Shown in pieces: positions 1 through 9,285 of a DNA stretch of 64,000 bases (position 1 is the stretch's first letter; each line of letters begins with the position of its first letter). The DNA comes from Bacteroidota bacterium. GTDB taxonomy: Bacteria; Bacteroidota; Bacteroidia; Bacteroidales; JACABE01. The translations under genes and the position numbers were made by a program. The stretch spans positions 62,001 to 126,000 of the forward strand of contig JAPLDQ010000011.1 in NCBI GenBank assembly GCA_026391675.1, read 5' to 3'. The notes under the pieces are model-generated. The model saw nothing but the letters and a program-made list of their open reading frames with translations. It did not search any database and had not been told where the DNA came from.

Positions 1-227
1 CAGGCTATAGCGATAAAATAAGTAATCAGAAAATAACTTGCTTTTCGGTTTTTATGATGTATCAGATACATTAATAATAAATTGCTGAATACACCTCCAA
101 AAAATTCCAATAAATGTAATGTTGCTTCAGGTATCCGCCTTCGGTTTTTAATGGCTTTCCTTTTATCTGTATAAAAAACAATTGCAGACAGCAGATTAAT
201 TATAAGGAAGTAATAGACTATAAGCAT
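1..227 (-). CDS. DUF1294 family small membrane protein (3' end outside window)
   Basis: The minus strand is open from an ATG at 227-225 to the left window edge, giving about 75 residues. It starts with a hydrophobic segment (LIVYYFLIINLLSAIVFY), followed by a DKRKA motif, RRIPEATLHLL and a glycine pair (FFGG), and continues with HHKNRKASY. This order is the signature of the DUF1294 family, short inner-membrane proteins of unknown function, often about 90 residues long, so only the last part is missing. It lies downstream of secA on the same strand, separated by an AT-rich repeat spacer. The family call rests on motif recognition; no function is known. Confidence 0.8.
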   Translation of the reverse strand, partial: MLIVYYFLIINLLSAIVFYTDKRKAIKNRRRIPEATLHLLEFFGGVFSNLLLMYLIHHKNRKASYFLITYFIAIA

Positions 228-230
228 TTT

Positions 231-314
231 GTTAGTTATTGGTTATTAGGTTATTAGTTATTAAGAAACTGTCAATATATTTTTATTGAATAATAACTTA
301 ATAACTTAATAACT
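231..314. repeat. Inverted 8-bp-period AT repeat arrays at the secA 3' end
   Basis: Three perfect copies of TAATAACT run head to tail at 291-314. The stretch 231-264 holds degenerate 8-bp units of the reverse complement (AGTTATTA type). The two arrays can pair across a spacer of about 26 bp. The secA stop codon (315-313) overlaps the last unit, so the array has either invaded or formed at the gene end. It could act as a weak terminator; that is inference. Confidence 0.6.
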
Positions 315-3300
315 AATTTTCCATATCTTTCCCATGGCATTGTTTGAACTTTTTGCCACTACCGCAAGGGCACGGGTCATTACGCCCAACTTTTTTCTCC
401 ACCCTGACCGGTTGAACTTTTTCTTCGCCCTGTGTACGATTGCCTGCTGTAGGAAGTTGCTCATCGCGACTGGTTTTAAGCCTGCTCATGTCAGTATGTT
501 GCACTTTACCTTCCTTTATACTGGATGAATCCTGAATAGGTAAGTTACCTAAGCATAAAAAGGCAGAGATTTCCTTGTTAATATCCTGAATCATCGTTTT
601 GAATAATTCAAAGGATTCAAATTTGTAAATTAACAACGGATCTTTTTGTTCATAAGTTGCATTCTGAACGGATTGTTTTAACTCATCCATTTCACGCAGT
701 TGTTCTTTCCATGCATCATCAATCAAAGCTAATGTTAAACTTTTTTCGATAGCTACAATTAATTCTTTTCCTTTGGTATCATAGCATTTTTTTATAGGAG
801 CGATGATATTCAGTGTTTTTTTACCGTCGGTTATAGGTATGGCAATGTTTTCGTAACGGCTTCCGTTATTTTCATAAACATCTTTTATAACAGGATAGGC
901 TTGTTCGGCCATGTGTTCTGATTTGCGGTGATAGTTCTGATAGACTTCATTAAAAATTCTGTCTGTCATATCTTCTAATTTTGAACTAAAAAATTCTTTC
1001 TGTTCAATTGGAGATTCAACGCCGAAAGTACGTATCAGTTCTATGTTAAATCCATCAAAGTCGCGGCTTTCAAAATGATCGTGAATAATACTTTCGCTGA
1101 CATCATACATCATGTTTGAAATATCAATCGGCAAGCGATCGCCATATAATGCATTGCGGCGTTTATTGTAAATTACTTCACGCTGTGAATTCATTACGTC
1201 ATCATATTCCAGCAATCGTTTACGAATGCCAAAGTTGTTTTCTTCTACTTTTTTCTGCGCTCTTTCAATTGAATTGGTAATCATGGAATGCTGGATAACT
1301 TCACCTTCTTTCAGTCCGAGTCTGTCCATAACCCTTGCAATACGGTCTGAGCCGAATAATCGCATCAAATCATCTTCGAGCGAAACAAAAAACTGAGAAC
1401 TACCCGGATCACCCTGACGTCCGGCACGACCACGCAACTGACGGTCAACACGGCGTGATTCATGACGTTCAGTACCAACAATTGCCAGACCACCAGCTTC
1501 TTTTACTCCCGGTCCTAACTTGATGTCAGTACCACGTCCGGCCATATTGGTAGCAATGGTTACAGTTCCTGCAAAACCTGCTTCAGCAACGATATCAGCT
1601 TCTTTCTTATGCAACTTTGCATTCAGTACATTATGTTTGATATTGCGCATTTTCAGCGAACGGCTGAGTAATTCGGAAATTTCAACGGAAGTGGTACCTA
1701 CCAGCACAGGACGTCCAATATTTACCAGATTCTGGATTTCATCAATTACTGCATTGTATTTTTCTTTCTTGGTTTTATATACAAGGTCTTCCATATCCTT
1801 ACGGATAATAGATCTGTTTGTTGGAATAACCACTACGTCCAGTTTGTAAATATCCCAAAGTTCACCTGCTTCAGTTTCAGCAGTACCGGTCATCCCGGCT
1901 AGCTTGCTGTACATTCTGAAATAATTCTGGAGGGTTATGGTAGCATAGGTTTGTGTTGCAGCTTCAACATGAACATTTTCCTTGGCTTCGATAGCCTGAT
2001 GCAAACCATCGGAATAACGCCTGCCTTCCATGATACGGCCGGTTTGCTCATCAACAATTTTAACTTTGTTTTCAATAATTACATATTCAACATCAATTTC
2101 AAACAAGGTATAGGCTTTCAACAACTGATTAACGGTATGAACCCTGTCAGACTGAATAGCATAATTACGAAGTATTTCTGCTTTCTTTTCAACTTTGGCA
2201 GCAGGATTGAGGTTCATTTTTTCAAGTTCTGCTATTTCAGCACCAACATCAGTCAGCATATAGAATTTGGCTTCCTCGGCATCAGCTGTAATGTAGTCAA
2301 TCCCTTTATCTGTAAGGTCAATGGTGTTATTTTTTTCGTCAATCACAAAAAACAATTCATCATCAATGATGTGCATATTTTTGGATTGCTCCTGCATATA
2401 AAAATTCTCGGTTTTAAGTAATAGGGCTTTCATACCCGGTTCACTTAAAAACTTTATCAATGCTTTATTTTTAGGTAATCCTCTGTGTGAACGTAATAAA
2501 AGTTCTCCACCTTTCTTTTCGTTCTCATTAGAAGGATTATCACTTAATAGTTTTTTTGCATCAGCTAATAACTGGGTAACCAGATTACGCTGTGCATTGT
2601 AAATCTTTAGGATATTAGGCTTTAAAGCTTCAAATTCCTGATTATCGCCTTTTGGTGTTGGTCCTGAAATGATTAATGGTGTACGGGCATCGTCAATCAA
2701 TACAGAGTCAACCTCATCCACGATGGAATAGTTATGTTTGCGCTGAACCAGTTCTTCTACATTACGGGCCATATTATCACGCAGGTAATCAAAGCCAAAT
2801 TCGTTATTGGTTCCATAGGTAATATCAGCCAGATAAGCATTTTTACGGCTTTCTGAATTGGGTTCGTGCCTGTCGATGCAATCTACCTTCATTCCGTGAA
2901 ATTCAAACAACATACCCATCCACTCAGAGTCACGTTTTGCCAGGTAATCATTTACAGTAACTATATGTACACCTTTACCGGAAAGTGCATTTAAATAAAC
3001 AGGCAAAGTAGCTACCAGCGTTTTTCCTTCCCCTGTTGCCATTTCTGCAATCTTACCAGAATGTAGAACAATACCACCAATCAACTGTACATCGTAATGT
3101 ACCATATCCCAGGTAATCATAGTACCACCGGCTGTCCATTTATTGTCATAATAGGCTTTATCACCCACAATATTAATGCTGTCGCGTTTGGCTGCCAGTT
3201 CTCTGTCCCATGGCATTGCTGTAACTTCAACCTTTTCGTTCTCTTTAAAACGTTTGGCAGTTTCTTTTACAACAGAGAATGCTTCGGGTAATATTTCATA

Positions 3301-3612
3301 TAAAATTTCCTGAATTTTATCGTATTCTTGTTTTTCCAGTTTATCTATCTGCTGATACAATAATTCTTTTTCATCAACATCCATTTCGGCATCATTATCA
3401 ATGCTTTCCTTCAGTTCAGCTATCTGATTTCTTTCATCAGCAACATAAGCTGCAATGCTGTCTTTAAATTCCTGTGTTTTAGCCCTTAACTGGTCATTGC
3501 TAAGCTGGGAAACAGATATATAGGCTTCTTTGGTAGCTTCTAACAGTGGATTAATTTCTTTTATATCTCGTTGGGATTTATTCCCGAATAATTTGCTAAA
3601 CGATTTAAACAT
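313..3612 (-). CDS. secA: Preprotein translocase ATPase SecA
   Basis: SecA is the ATP-driven motor that pushes unfolded preproteins through SecYEG. The 1099-residue product has the DEAD-like Walker A GEGKT at residues 194-198, the Walker [20 protein letters not shown] segment, the preprotein cross-linking region, a second motor domain with GRGTDIKLG and [21 protein letters not shown], the helical scaffold/wing region, and a C-terminal SEC-C zinc motif ([14 protein letters not shown]). It is some 200 residues longer than E. coli SecA because of insertions in the first motor region, as usual in Bacteroidota. The ATG at 3612 gives the usual [17 protein letters not shown]-terminus. The spacer on the promoter side carries a repeat element. 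Substrates include the exported proteins at 9.4-17 kb. Confidence 0.98.
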   Translation of the reverse strand: MFKSFSKLFGNKSQRDIKEINPLLEATKEAYISVSQLSNDQLRAKTQEFKDSIAAYVADERNQIAELKESIDNDAEMDVDEKELLYQQIDKLEKQEYDKIQEILYEILPEAFSVVKETAKRFKENEKVEVTAMPWDRELAAKRDSINIVGDKAYYDNKWTAGGTMITWDMVHYDVQLIGGIVLHSGKIAEMATGEGKTLVATLPVYLNALSGKGVHIVTVNDYLAKRDSEWMGMLFEFHGMKVDCIDRHEPNSESRKNAYLADITYGTNNEFGFDYLRDNMARNVEELVQRKHNYSIVDEVDSVLIDDARTPLIISGPTPKGDNQEFEALKPNILKIYNAQRNLVTQLLADAKKLLSDNPSNENEKKGGELLLRSHRGLPKNKALIKFLSEPGMKALLLKTENFYMQEQSKNMHIIDDELFFVIDEKNNTIDLTDKGIDYITADAEEAKFYMLTDVGAEIAELEKMNLNPAAKVEKKAEILRNYAIQSDRVHTVNQLLKAYTLFEIDVEYVIIENKVKIVDEQTGRIMEGRRYSDGLHQAIEAKENVHVEAATQTYATITLQNYFRMYSKLAGMTGTAETEAGELWDIYKLDVVVIPTNRSIIRKDMEDLVYKTKKEKYNAVIDEIQNLVNIGRPVLVGTTSVEISELLSRSLKMRNIKHNVLNAKLHKKEADIVAEAGFAGTVTIATNMAGRGTDIKLGPGVKEAGGLAIVGTERHESRRVDRQLRGRAGRQGDPGSSQFFVSLEDDLMRLFGSDRIARVMDRLGLKEGEVIQHSMITNSIERAQKKVEENNFGIRKRLLEYDDVMNSQREVIYNKRRNALYGDRLPIDISNMMYDVSESIIHDHFESRDFDGFNIELIRTFGVESPIEQKEFFSSKLEDMTDRIFNEVYQNYHRKSEHMAEQAYPVIKDVYENNGSRYENIAIPITDGKKTLNIIAPIKKCYDTKGKELIVAIEKSLTLALIDDAWKEQLREMDELKQSVQNATYEQKDPLLIYKFESFELFKTMIQDINKEISAFLCLGNLPIQDSSSIKEGKVQHTDMSRLKTSRDEQLPTAGNRTQGEEKVQPVRVEKKVGRNDPCPCGSGKKFKQCHGKDMEN

Positions 3613-3750
3613 GGGAGTGTATAGTTATAATATTAAAACTTTCTTTTGAAGATTGTAAATTAAATAATTGATACAATATTTTATTAAGCAAAATTAAATT
3701 AATTATTGCAATCAGCACTGTTTTTTTGAAAAATTAATAAATAGTGAAGA

Positions 3751-3862
3751 GGCTGTCTCAAAAGTTTAATTTACTTGAATCTCAACCTCTGTGTAACTCT
3801 GTGACTTCTCATTAATTCTCTGTGTAATAAATATTTAATAATTTTCACAGAGTTACACAGAG
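3751..3862. repeat. MITE-like element with 18-bp perfect inverted repeats
   Basis: The 303-bp gap between secA and DUF2795 has no gene. It contains perfect 18-bp inverted repeats at 3787-3804 and 3845-3862 (CTCTGTGTAACTCTGTGA and its complement), with a partial third copy (CTCTGTGTAA) near 3818. Just outside lies GAGGCTGTCTCAAAAG (about 3751-3766), which resembles insertion-sequence termini common in Bacteroidota. The remainder is AT-rich, with a possible secA -7 box (TAATTTTG, minus strand, 3696-3689). This may be a non-autonomous element or IS scar. Confidence 0.6.
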
Positions 3863-3915
3863 AAAATTTAGAGGTTCACAAAGACTTTTACAATTGCAAA
3901 ACGGTTTTTAGTTCT

Positions 3916-4137
3916 TTAATATTCGTCTTCATGAAAGAAGAAGTCATCCTTAGTGGGATAATCAGGCCATAAGTCATCAATACTTTCGTAAATTTCTCCT
4001 TCATCTTCAATTTCCCGAAGATTTTCTATTACTTCCTGAGGTGCACCGGATCTGAGCGCATAATCAATCAACTCTTCTTTGGTAGCAGGCCAGGGAGCAT
4101 CTTCAAGTTTTGATGCTAATTCTAATGTCCAATACAT
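3916..4137 (-). CDS. DUF2795 family protein
   Basis: This 73-residue acidic protein begins MYWTLELASKLEDAPWPATK, contains LIDYALRSGAPQEVIENL and ends in an acidic, aromatic tail (WPDYPTKDDFFFHEDEY). That is the Bacteroidota form of DUF2795, a small helical family of unknown function. The length is complete. A good minus-strand promoter sits about 30 bp upstream, so it is probably transcribed alone. It is soluble, with no signal peptide or membrane segment. Confidence 0.85.
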   Translation of the reverse strand: MYWTLELASKLEDAPWPATKEELIDYALRSGAPQEVIENLREIEDEGEIYESIDDLWPDYPTKDDFFFHEDEY

Positions 4138-4168
4138 ATTACGAAAATTTTAGGTTATAAATTTTTTG

Positions 4169-4198
4169 CAAAAGTAATTTTTTTTTTGATTCAACAAA
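4169..4198 (-). promoter_or_regulatory. Bacteroidota sigma-A type promoter for the DUF2795 gene
   Basis: On the minus strand TTTG (4198-4195) is followed after 18 bp by TACTTTTG (4176-4169), matching TTTG-N19-TAnnTTTG with one base less spacing. The predicted start of transcription lies about 25 bp before the ATG at 4137. Confidence 0.6.
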
Positions 4199-4262
4199 TT
4201 TTTTTAGTAAAAATAAATCAAAAAATAATAATTAACTGAAATATAAATAATTATGAGATAAA

Positions 4263-4823
4263 TTATAATTTAGGCTTCCAAATGTTTTCCCTGACACCTA
4301 AATCGTGACCTAATTTTCTTGCCAAAACAAACAAATAGTCAGATAAACGATTTAAATATTTTATTACCAAAGGAGAAACTTCAGCTGTTTCAGACAGTTT
4401 GATAGTAATGCGTTCAGCCCTGCGACAGATACATCTTGCAATATGACAATGAGAAACTATAGGGTGTCCGCCTGGCAGTATAAATGATTTTAATTCGGGT
4501 ATAGTTAAGTTCATACTGTCAATTTCATTCTCAAGTAATGTGATGTCTCCTTCAATTATTTGTGGTAAAGGATTTTTAGATGTTTCAGGGTCTTCAGCCA
4601 ATAATGCTTCTGCAGTAAAAAGCCTGTCCTGTATTTCTAAAAGTATGACTTTTGCATTTTTGTTTATGCATAAATCATGTATCAGGCCAATATATGAATT
4701 AAGTTCATCAACCGTACCATAAGCTTCGATGCGTTCGTGATACTTGGGAACTCTTTTACCTCCGATAAGTGAAGTTTCTCCTTTATCGCCGGTTTTGGTA
4801 TATATTTTCCATTCTTTTTCCAT
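4263..4823 (-). CDS. ATP:cob(I)alamin adenosyltransferase, PduO type
   Basis: The enzyme transfers the adenosyl group of ATP to cob(I)alamin, making coenzyme B12. The 186-residue product has the N-terminal ATP-binding motif TKTGDKGETSLIGG (residues 9-22), ERIEAYGTVDELNSYIG, and the C-terminal helical motif RRAERITIKL followed by YLNRLSDYLFVLAR, all diagnostic of the PduO/MMAB five-helix family rather than CobA or EutT. The length is normal. No other cobalamin genes are nearby, so it probably salvages B12 for an enzyme elsewhere, such as methylmalonyl-CoA mutase (inference). A 9-bp-period repeat array begins 7 bp upstream of the start. Confidence 0.93.
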   Translation of the reverse strand: MEKEWKIYTKTGDKGETSLIGGKRVPKYHERIEAYGTVDELNSYIGLIHDLCINKNAKVILLEIQDRLFTAEALLAEDPETSKNPLPQIIEGDITLLENEIDSMNLTIPELKSFILPGGHPIVSHCHIARCICRRAERITIKLSETAEVSPLVIKYLNRLSDYLFVLARKLGHDLGVRENIWKPKL

Positions 4824-4829
4824 GAATGA

Positions 4830-4891
4830 GTTTGTAAAGTTTATAAAGTTTATAAAGTTATAAAGATTATAAAGTTCAAAATGTTCATAAA
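4830..4891. repeat. 9-bp-period AT array (GTTTATAAA-like, seven units)
   Basis: Units run GTTTGTAAA, GTTTATAAA, GTTTATAAA, GTTATAAA, GATTATAAA, GTTCAAAAT, GTTCATAAA. A related array in the opposite orientation lies at 7533-7565. It fills the cobalamin adenosyltransferase upstream region. Confidence 0.7.
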
Positions 4892-4952
4892 TCAGGTGAA
4901 ATATTAATTAATTTGTTTTTTCCTGATTCCTACTTCCAGATTCCAGATTTTA

Positions 4953-5684
4953 TTAAGCCATTTGTTCCACAGTATAATCCGCCATTTTGCGAATATTGGG
5001 ATTGATTTCGTCTGAAGCCACTTCACCATCAATTAAACGGATGATGCGGTGTGCATGACGTGCGATATCTTCTTCGTGGGTAACTACAATAATTGTATTC
5101 CCTTTTTTATGAATTTCCTCAAATAATCCCATAATTTCAATTGATGTTCTGGAATCGAGATTTCCTGTAGGCTCATCAGCCAGTATGATGGATGGATCGT
5201 TTACCAATGCACGTGCAACAGCCACACGTTGACGCTGACCCCCTGATAATTCATTGGGTTTATGGGTAATTCTGTCAGAAAGTCTTACATCAGCCAGTGT
5301 TTTCTCAGCCTTTTCAATCCGGTTGGCTTTGTTCATACCTGCATAAATTAAAGGAAGCATAACATTTTCCAATGCAGTGGAACGGGGTAAAAGGTTAAAG
5401 GTCTGAAAAACAAAACCAATTTCTTTGTTGCGGATTTCAGCCAGATTATTATCATCCAGTTTGCTGACATCATGCTTATTCAGAATATATTGTCCTGAAG
5501 TTGGTGTATCAAGGCAACCCAATATATTCATTAAGGTTGATTTTCCTGAACCTGAAGGACCCATTAAAGCTACATATTCATTTTTGTATATGGTAAGCGA
5601 AATGGTACGTAACGCTTTAACTATTTCTGTTCCAACTTTATAATGTTTGGCAATTTTGCTTAAACTTATGATTTCTTCAGCCAT
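4953..5684 (-). CDS. ABC transporter ATP-binding protein (LolD/MacB type)
   Basis: This 243-residue ATPase has every ABC motif: Walker [10 protein letters not shown] (about residues 42-50), Q-loop FQTFNLLPR, signature [15 protein letters not shown], Walker [13 protein letters not shown] and the H-loop VVTHE. The N-terminal [14 protein letters not shown] and the GNLDSRTS stretch place it in the LolD/MacB/FtsE group, which drives mechanotransmission or lipoprotein-release permeases. No permease gene adjoins it, so its FtsX/LolC-like partner must be elsewhere. The substrate cannot be named from this window. Confidence 0.92.
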   Translation of the reverse strand: MAEEIISLSKIAKHYKVGTEIVKALRTISLTIYKNEYVALMGPSGSGKSTLMNILGCLDTPTSGQYILNKHDVSKLDDNNLAEIRNKEIGFVFQTFNLLPRSTALENVMLPLIYAGMNKANRIEKAEKTLADVRLSDRITHKPNELSGGQRQRVAVARALVNDPSIILADEPTGNLDSRTSIEIMGLFEEIHKKGNTIIVVTHEEDIARHAHRIIRLIDGEVASDEINPNIRKMADYTVEQMA

Positions 5685-5721
5685 TTTTTTGTTTTTTTTA
5701 GAACGACAAATCTACAAAATA

Positions 5722-5745
5722 ATTTAGTGATTTGGTGATTTAGTG
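5722..5745. repeat. 8-bp tandem repeat ATTTAGTG x3
   Basis: Three units (ATTTAGTG, ATTTGGTG, ATTTAGTG) with one substitution, in the spacer between the methyltransferase and ABC ATPase genes. It belongs to the set of short-period spacer arrays seen across this window. Confidence 0.7.
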
Positions 5746-5776
5746 ATTTTAATTTTAGTACTAAACGATGAATATT

Positions 5777-6562
5777 TTAAAATCGTATGATAAAGTGTTC
5801 TTTAGTTGATTCTTTCCTGAAAAAAACCAATCCGATAAAAAATAAATCAACGCTAACGCTGACTTCAGGTGATTGTTTGATGATTTCCCAGGCTTCTTCC
5901 ATCTCTGCTGACCAGTGGATATCGTCAAAAACAAATACACTGTTGTTGTTTTTATGTTTTAAACAGGATTTAAAATAGGATAGGGTAGGTGTTTTTCTGT
6001 GATTACCATCAAAGAATACAAAATCAAGTGGATCTGAATTCTCTAGCATGAGCGGAAGCTGAACATCAAAATTTCCTTTTATTATACTGATATTTTGGAT
6101 ATTAAGTGATTTAAAATTTTCAACAGCCATTGATGCAATGCTTTCACTGCCTTCTATTGTTGTAATTTTCGCGTTTGGGGCGGCTTTAGCCATATAGGCA
6201 GTGCTTATTCCCAACGAAGTTCCAAGTTCCAGCACATTCTCCGGCTGAAAATACTCAACCAGCCGGTATAAGAGTTGTGCATATTTTGGTGATTTCGCCT
6301 GATTTTTTGCTATTTCACAGATCTGACGGGAGTTTCCATTGTTTGTTCTGCTTCCGGCACCAAAATCTTCAATAGTTATCATTGATTTATTTTTTAATAA
6401 ACTATTTCTTAAGGCTTCAATTTCAGTAAAAGCTGTAGCTGAAGTTTTTTGCTTTATCGCTTTTGTAAGCAATTGAAACACAAATGGCGAATGGATATCG
6501 TGTTTGGTTTTGGCAGAAACAAAATAATTAAAATATTTAAAAAGAATAGAAAGCTGACTCAT
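5777..6562 (-). CDS. SAM-dependent O-methyltransferase-like protein
   Basis: A class I methyltransferase of 261 residues. The SAM-binding glycine loop is NVLELGTSLGISTAYMA, the acidic end of strand 2 is ITTIEGSES, and a later DFVFFDGNHRK segment matches the metal/substrate region of O-methyltransferase family 3. An N-terminal extension (about 80 residues, including FKYFNYFVSAKTKHDIHSPF) is typical of Bacteroidota orthologues. The substrate is unknown. It lies 6 bp downstream of nadC on the same strand and probably shares its transcript. Confidence 0.85.
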   Translation of the reverse strand: MSQLSILFKYFNYFVSAKTKHDIHSPFVFQLLTKAIKQKTSATAFTEIEALRNSLLKNKSMITIEDFGAGSRTNNGNSRQICEIAKNQAKSPKYAQLLYRLVEYFQPENVLELGTSLGISTAYMAKAAPNAKITTIEGSESIASMAVENFKSLNIQNISIIKGNFDVQLPLMLENSDPLDFVFFDGNHRKTPTLSYFKSCLKHKNNNSVFVFDDIHWSAEMEEAWEIIKQSPEVSVSVDLFFIGLVFFRKESTKEHFIIRF

Positions 6563-6568
6563 TGAAAT

Positions 6569-7417
6569 TTAAAATGCCTTTAAACTTAAATCCAGACTCT
6601 TGATATGGTGGGTGAGAGAACCAACTGAAATGTAATCAACTCCGGTTTCAGCGTATTTGCGTAGGGTCGTTTCTGTAATTCCTCCTGAAGCTTCGGTTTC
6701 GAAGCGGCCTCCAATCATTTCCACAGCAACTGCAAGGTCTTCCACAGTAAAATTATCGAGCATTATGCGATGAATGCCACCCATTGCCATAACTTCGCAT
6801 AATTCACTGAAATTACGGACTTCAATTTCAATTTTCAGGTCTTTGTTATGGAGTTTTAAATATTGGTTTGCATTCATAATGGCCTGACTGATACCACCTG
6901 CAAAATCAACATGATTATCTTTAATCATAATCATATCGTACAAACCAAAACGATGATTTTCTCCACCGCCGATTCTGACTGCCATTTTTTCAAGCATTCG
7001 CATATTGGGTGTGGTTTTGCGTGTGTCAAGCAATTTGGTGTTCAAACCCTCAGTCAGTTTTACCATTTCATGCGTCTTGGTGGCTATACCACTCATGCGT
7101 TGCAGAAAATTGAGTGCCAATCGTTCAGAAGAAAGCAAAGAAACTGAATTTCCTTCAACTGTAAAGACGATATCACCTGGTTTTACTTTATCTCCATCCT
7201 GCATTAATTGCTGAAAAACTACAGTATTATCAACTTTTTCAAACACTTTGCGGGCAATATCAATACCGGCAATAATTCCGGGTTCTTTTACCAGTAATCT
7301 GGCTTTGCCTATGGTGCCTGAAGGTATACATGAAAGCGAAGTATGATCACCATCGCCAATATCTTCTATCAGTGCTTTTTCTATTATTTCGTCTATTGTC
7401 ATATGAGATGAGAGCAT
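6569..7417 (-). CDS. nadC: Nicotinate-nucleotide pyrophosphorylase (carboxylating)
   Basis: NadC converts quinolinate and PRPP into nicotinate mononucleotide, the step at which de novo NAD synthesis joins the salvage route. The 282-residue product has EDIGDGDHTS near the N-terminus, LLDTRKTTPNMR (PRPP/quinolinate binding), GGGENHRFGLYDMIMIKDNH, and the barrel-end ASGGI motif. The length is normal. It begins downstream of a palindromic repeat element and is followed within 6 bp by the methyltransferase gene. nadA and nadB are not in the window. Confidence 0.96.
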   Translation of the reverse strand: MLSSHMTIDEIIEKALIEDIGDGDHTSLSCIPSGTIGKARLLVKEPGIIAGIDIARKVFEKVDNTVVFQQLMQDGDKVKPGDIVFTVEGNSVSLLSSERLALNFLQRMSGIATKTHEMVKLTEGLNTKLLDTRKTTPNMRMLEKMAVRIGGGENHRFGLYDMIMIKDNHVDFAGGISQAIMNANQYLKLHNKDLKIEIEVRNFSELCEVMAMGGIHRIMLDNFTVEDLAVAVEMIGGRFETEASGGITETTLRKYAETGVDYISVGSLTHHIKSLDLSLKAF

Positions 7418-7440
7418 TTTTTTAGAAAATCAACTTCTTT

Positions 7441-7508
7441 TGTCATATTGAACGTAGTGAAACATCTATTACTTTACCAGAGATTCCTCGCTAACGCTCG
7501 GAATGACA
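7441..7508. repeat. REP-like imperfect palindrome (TGTCATTCCGAGCG type)
   Basis: The arms 7441-7467 (TGTCATATTGAACGTAGTGA...ATCT) and 7481-7508 (reverse complement TGTCATTCCGAGCGTTAGCG...ATCT) form an imperfect inverted repeat around a short loop. This sequence type recurs in Bacteroidota intergenic regions. It lies upstream of nadC and could be a transcribed hairpin or a mobile palindrome. Confidence 0.65.
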
Positions 7509-7532
7509 AGAATTTGAGTATATTCTTTTTAC

Positions 7533-7565
7533 TTTATAAACTTTTAACTTTCAAACTTTATAAAC
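7533..7565. repeat. TTTATAAAC-type AT array
   Basis: On the minus strand it reads GTTTATAAA, GTTTGAAA, GTTAAAA, GTTTATAAA, the same unit as at 4830-4891 in the opposite orientation. It abuts the DUF4783 stop codon (7568-7566). Confidence 0.6.
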
Positions 7566-7976
7566 TCATTTATCTGTATCAAATTGCAATTGTTGTATAT
7601 AGCTTTTATTGGCTATGGTTTTAACCAGAAAATAACATCTGAAATTGCCTTTATTGGTAACCAGTGTACCTATTGCATAATTACTGCCATCGGAAGAAGT
7701 TCCCTGGTGCTTGATTTCAAATGATTTGGGTGTATTTTTTGCAAAAAACTCTTTTACTATCTGTTCTGCCTGGGCTTTACTAAAACTACCTTCTTTGCCC
7801 GGAACTGTTAAATCAATGCTTGCGTTAAAATATGCAGACAGTTCTGAAGCATTTCCTTTCCGGATGGCGTCAGCTACATTCTTAGTAATATCAGCTAAAG
7901 CTTCATCAGAAATAAAATCCATATATGTAAATCCTGATGCAATAAAAAAGCAGAATATAATTGCAATTTTCTTCAT
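7566..7976 (-). CDS. DUF4783 family exported protein
   Basis: A 136-residue protein with an N-terminal signal peptide (MKKIAIIFCFFIASGFTYM) followed by a helix (ADITKNVADAIRKGNASELSAYF) and a small cone-shaped fold resembling NTF2-like domains. The family (DUF4783) is restricted to Bacteroidota and is usually encoded next to nadC and rlmH, as here. It is predicted to be periplasmic or membrane-associated; no activity is known. The segment GNFRCYFLVKTIANKSYIQQLQFD at the C-terminus is the family's best conserved part. Confidence 0.8.
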   Translation of the reverse strand: MKKIAIIFCFFIASGFTYMDFISDEALADITKNVADAIRKGNASELSAYFNASIDLTVPGKEGSFSKAQAEQIVKEFFAKNTPKSFEIKHQGTSSDGSNYAIGTLVTNKGNFRCYFLVKTIANKSYIQQLQFDTDK

Positions 7977-8114
7977 TTGATTTAATTTTTAAATTATGCT
8001 GCAAAAAATCAGCCAAATTTAATTTTTTTGACATTTTACAATGTTTAATGCAAATTTACATTATTTTTGAAAAGCAAAGCATTAAATTAAAAGAATTTCA
8101 CTAAAAACGTAAAA

Positions 8115-8588
8115 ATGAACGTTTTATTACTCATGGTAGGCAAAACAGAAGATGATTATTTAAAGGATGGTATTGCTGTTTTTGAAAAAAGACTGAAACA
8201 TTACATTAATTATCAAACCATAGTTATTCCATCGCTGAAGAATAGCAAGAATTTGCTTCCCTTAGACTTTAAAGCTAAAGAAGGTGAAGAAATTCTGAAA
8301 TATACTGTAAAAGCTGATGTTGTAATCTTATTGGATGAGAAAGGCAAATCTTTTTCATCAAAGGAGTTTGCTGCTTTCATTCAAAAGCAGATGAACAGTG
8401 GAATTAAAAATCTTTTATTTGTTGTTGGCGGTGCTTTTGGTTTTAGTGACAAAGTCTATGAAGCATCTGATATGAAATTATCATTGTCGGATATGACTTT
8501 TTCGCACCAGATGATTCGATTGCTTTTTACGGAACAGCTGTATCGTGCTTTCACCATTTTAAAAAATGAACCCTATCATAATGAATAA
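8115..8588 (+). CDS. rlmH: 23S rRNA (pseudouridine1915-N3)-methyltransferase RlmH
   Basis: RlmH is a SPOUT methyltransferase that modifies pseudouridine 1915 in helix 69 of 23S rRNA. The 157-residue product has the SPOUT knot motifs LLDEKGKSFSSKEFA, FVVGGAFGFSD and LSLSDMTFSHQMIRLLFTEQLYRA, and ends in the conserved Y-H segment NEPYHNE. The length matches the family (155-159). A TATTTTTG -7 box lies at 8062-8069, about 45 bp upstream. Its 3' end overlaps the PAP2 gene by 8 bp, so the two are co-transcribed. Confidence 0.96.
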   Translation: MNVLLLMVGKTEDDYLKDGIAVFEKRLKHYINYQTIVIPSLKNSKNLLPLDFKAKEGEEILKYTVKADVVILLDEKGKSFSSKEFAAFIQKQMNSGIKNLLFVVGGAFGFSDKVYEASDMKLSLSDMTFSHQMIRLLFTEQLYRAFTILKNEPYHNE

Positions 8589-9285
8589 ACCGGCATTTAC
8601 AAAGGATTTTTTGAAGTTTTACATTTTACCTTTAGGCTTTATCTGGCTTTTAGGTTTAAGCTTTTTAATGCTTAAAGGTTATAACGAAAGCTTTTTAACT
8701 CTGAATAATTTAAATACTGCATGGCTTGATTTTCCCATGCTTATTCTCACTTTGCTTGGCGATGCCGGTTTTATGGCAGTTTTATTCATTTTTATTTTGA
8801 TTAAGAAACAGCCTTATCAGCTTATTATGCTCTTGATTACCATTATTCTTTCCGGATTGATTGTGCAATTATTAAAACATAATGTTTTTAGTGACTGGCA
8901 TCGTCCTCCATTTTTATTCAAAAAAGAAGTGCATACTGTTGGTAAGTACATCTTAAATCATTTTTCCTTTCCCAGTGGGCACAGTACAACTGTTGCAGCT
9001 GTTTTTACCATGCTCGCTTTTTTCAGACAGCAGCATAAAACAGAATTGCTTTTGTATGCCTTGCTTTGTCCTATAGTTGCCTATACCAGGATTTATCTCG
9101 GGGTTCATTTCTTAGGAGATGTCGTTGCAGGAATATTGTTGGGATTTATATGCTCTGTGATTTTTGTTTGGTTGATAAAGCCTTTTAAAGTTTCACCTAA
9201 ACCATGGTTGCAAATAAGCTTAAAAATTCTGGCTGTTATAGCTGCAATAATTATTTTAGTATTATTTTTAAAAGAAAATACTTGA
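8581..9285 (+). CDS. PAP2 superfamily membrane phosphatase
   Basis: A polytopic phosphatase (about six membrane segments) of the PAP2 superfamily, which removes phosphate from lipids such as undecaprenyl pyrophosphate or phosphatidate. Motif 1 is K...RP (KHNVFSDWHRPP, with eight rather than six residues between K and RP), motif 2 is PSGHST, and motif 3 is RIYLGVHFLGD. The start is set at ATG 8581, inside the ATGAATAA overlap with rlmH; an in-frame ATG at 8566 would extend the overlap by five residues. C55-PP recycling is a plausible role but the substrate is not determined. Confidence 0.87.
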   Translation: MNKPAFTKDFLKFYILPLGFIWLLGLSFLMLKGYNESFLTLNNLNTAWLDFPMLILTLLGDAGFMAVLFIFILIKKQPYQLIMLLITIILSGLIVQLLKHNVFSDWHRPPFLFKKEVHTVGKYILNHFSFPSGHSTTVAAVFTMLAFFRQQHKTELLLYALLCPIVAYTRIYLGVHFLGDVVAGILLGFICSVIFVWLIKPFKVSPKPWLQISLKILAVIAAIIILVLFLKENT

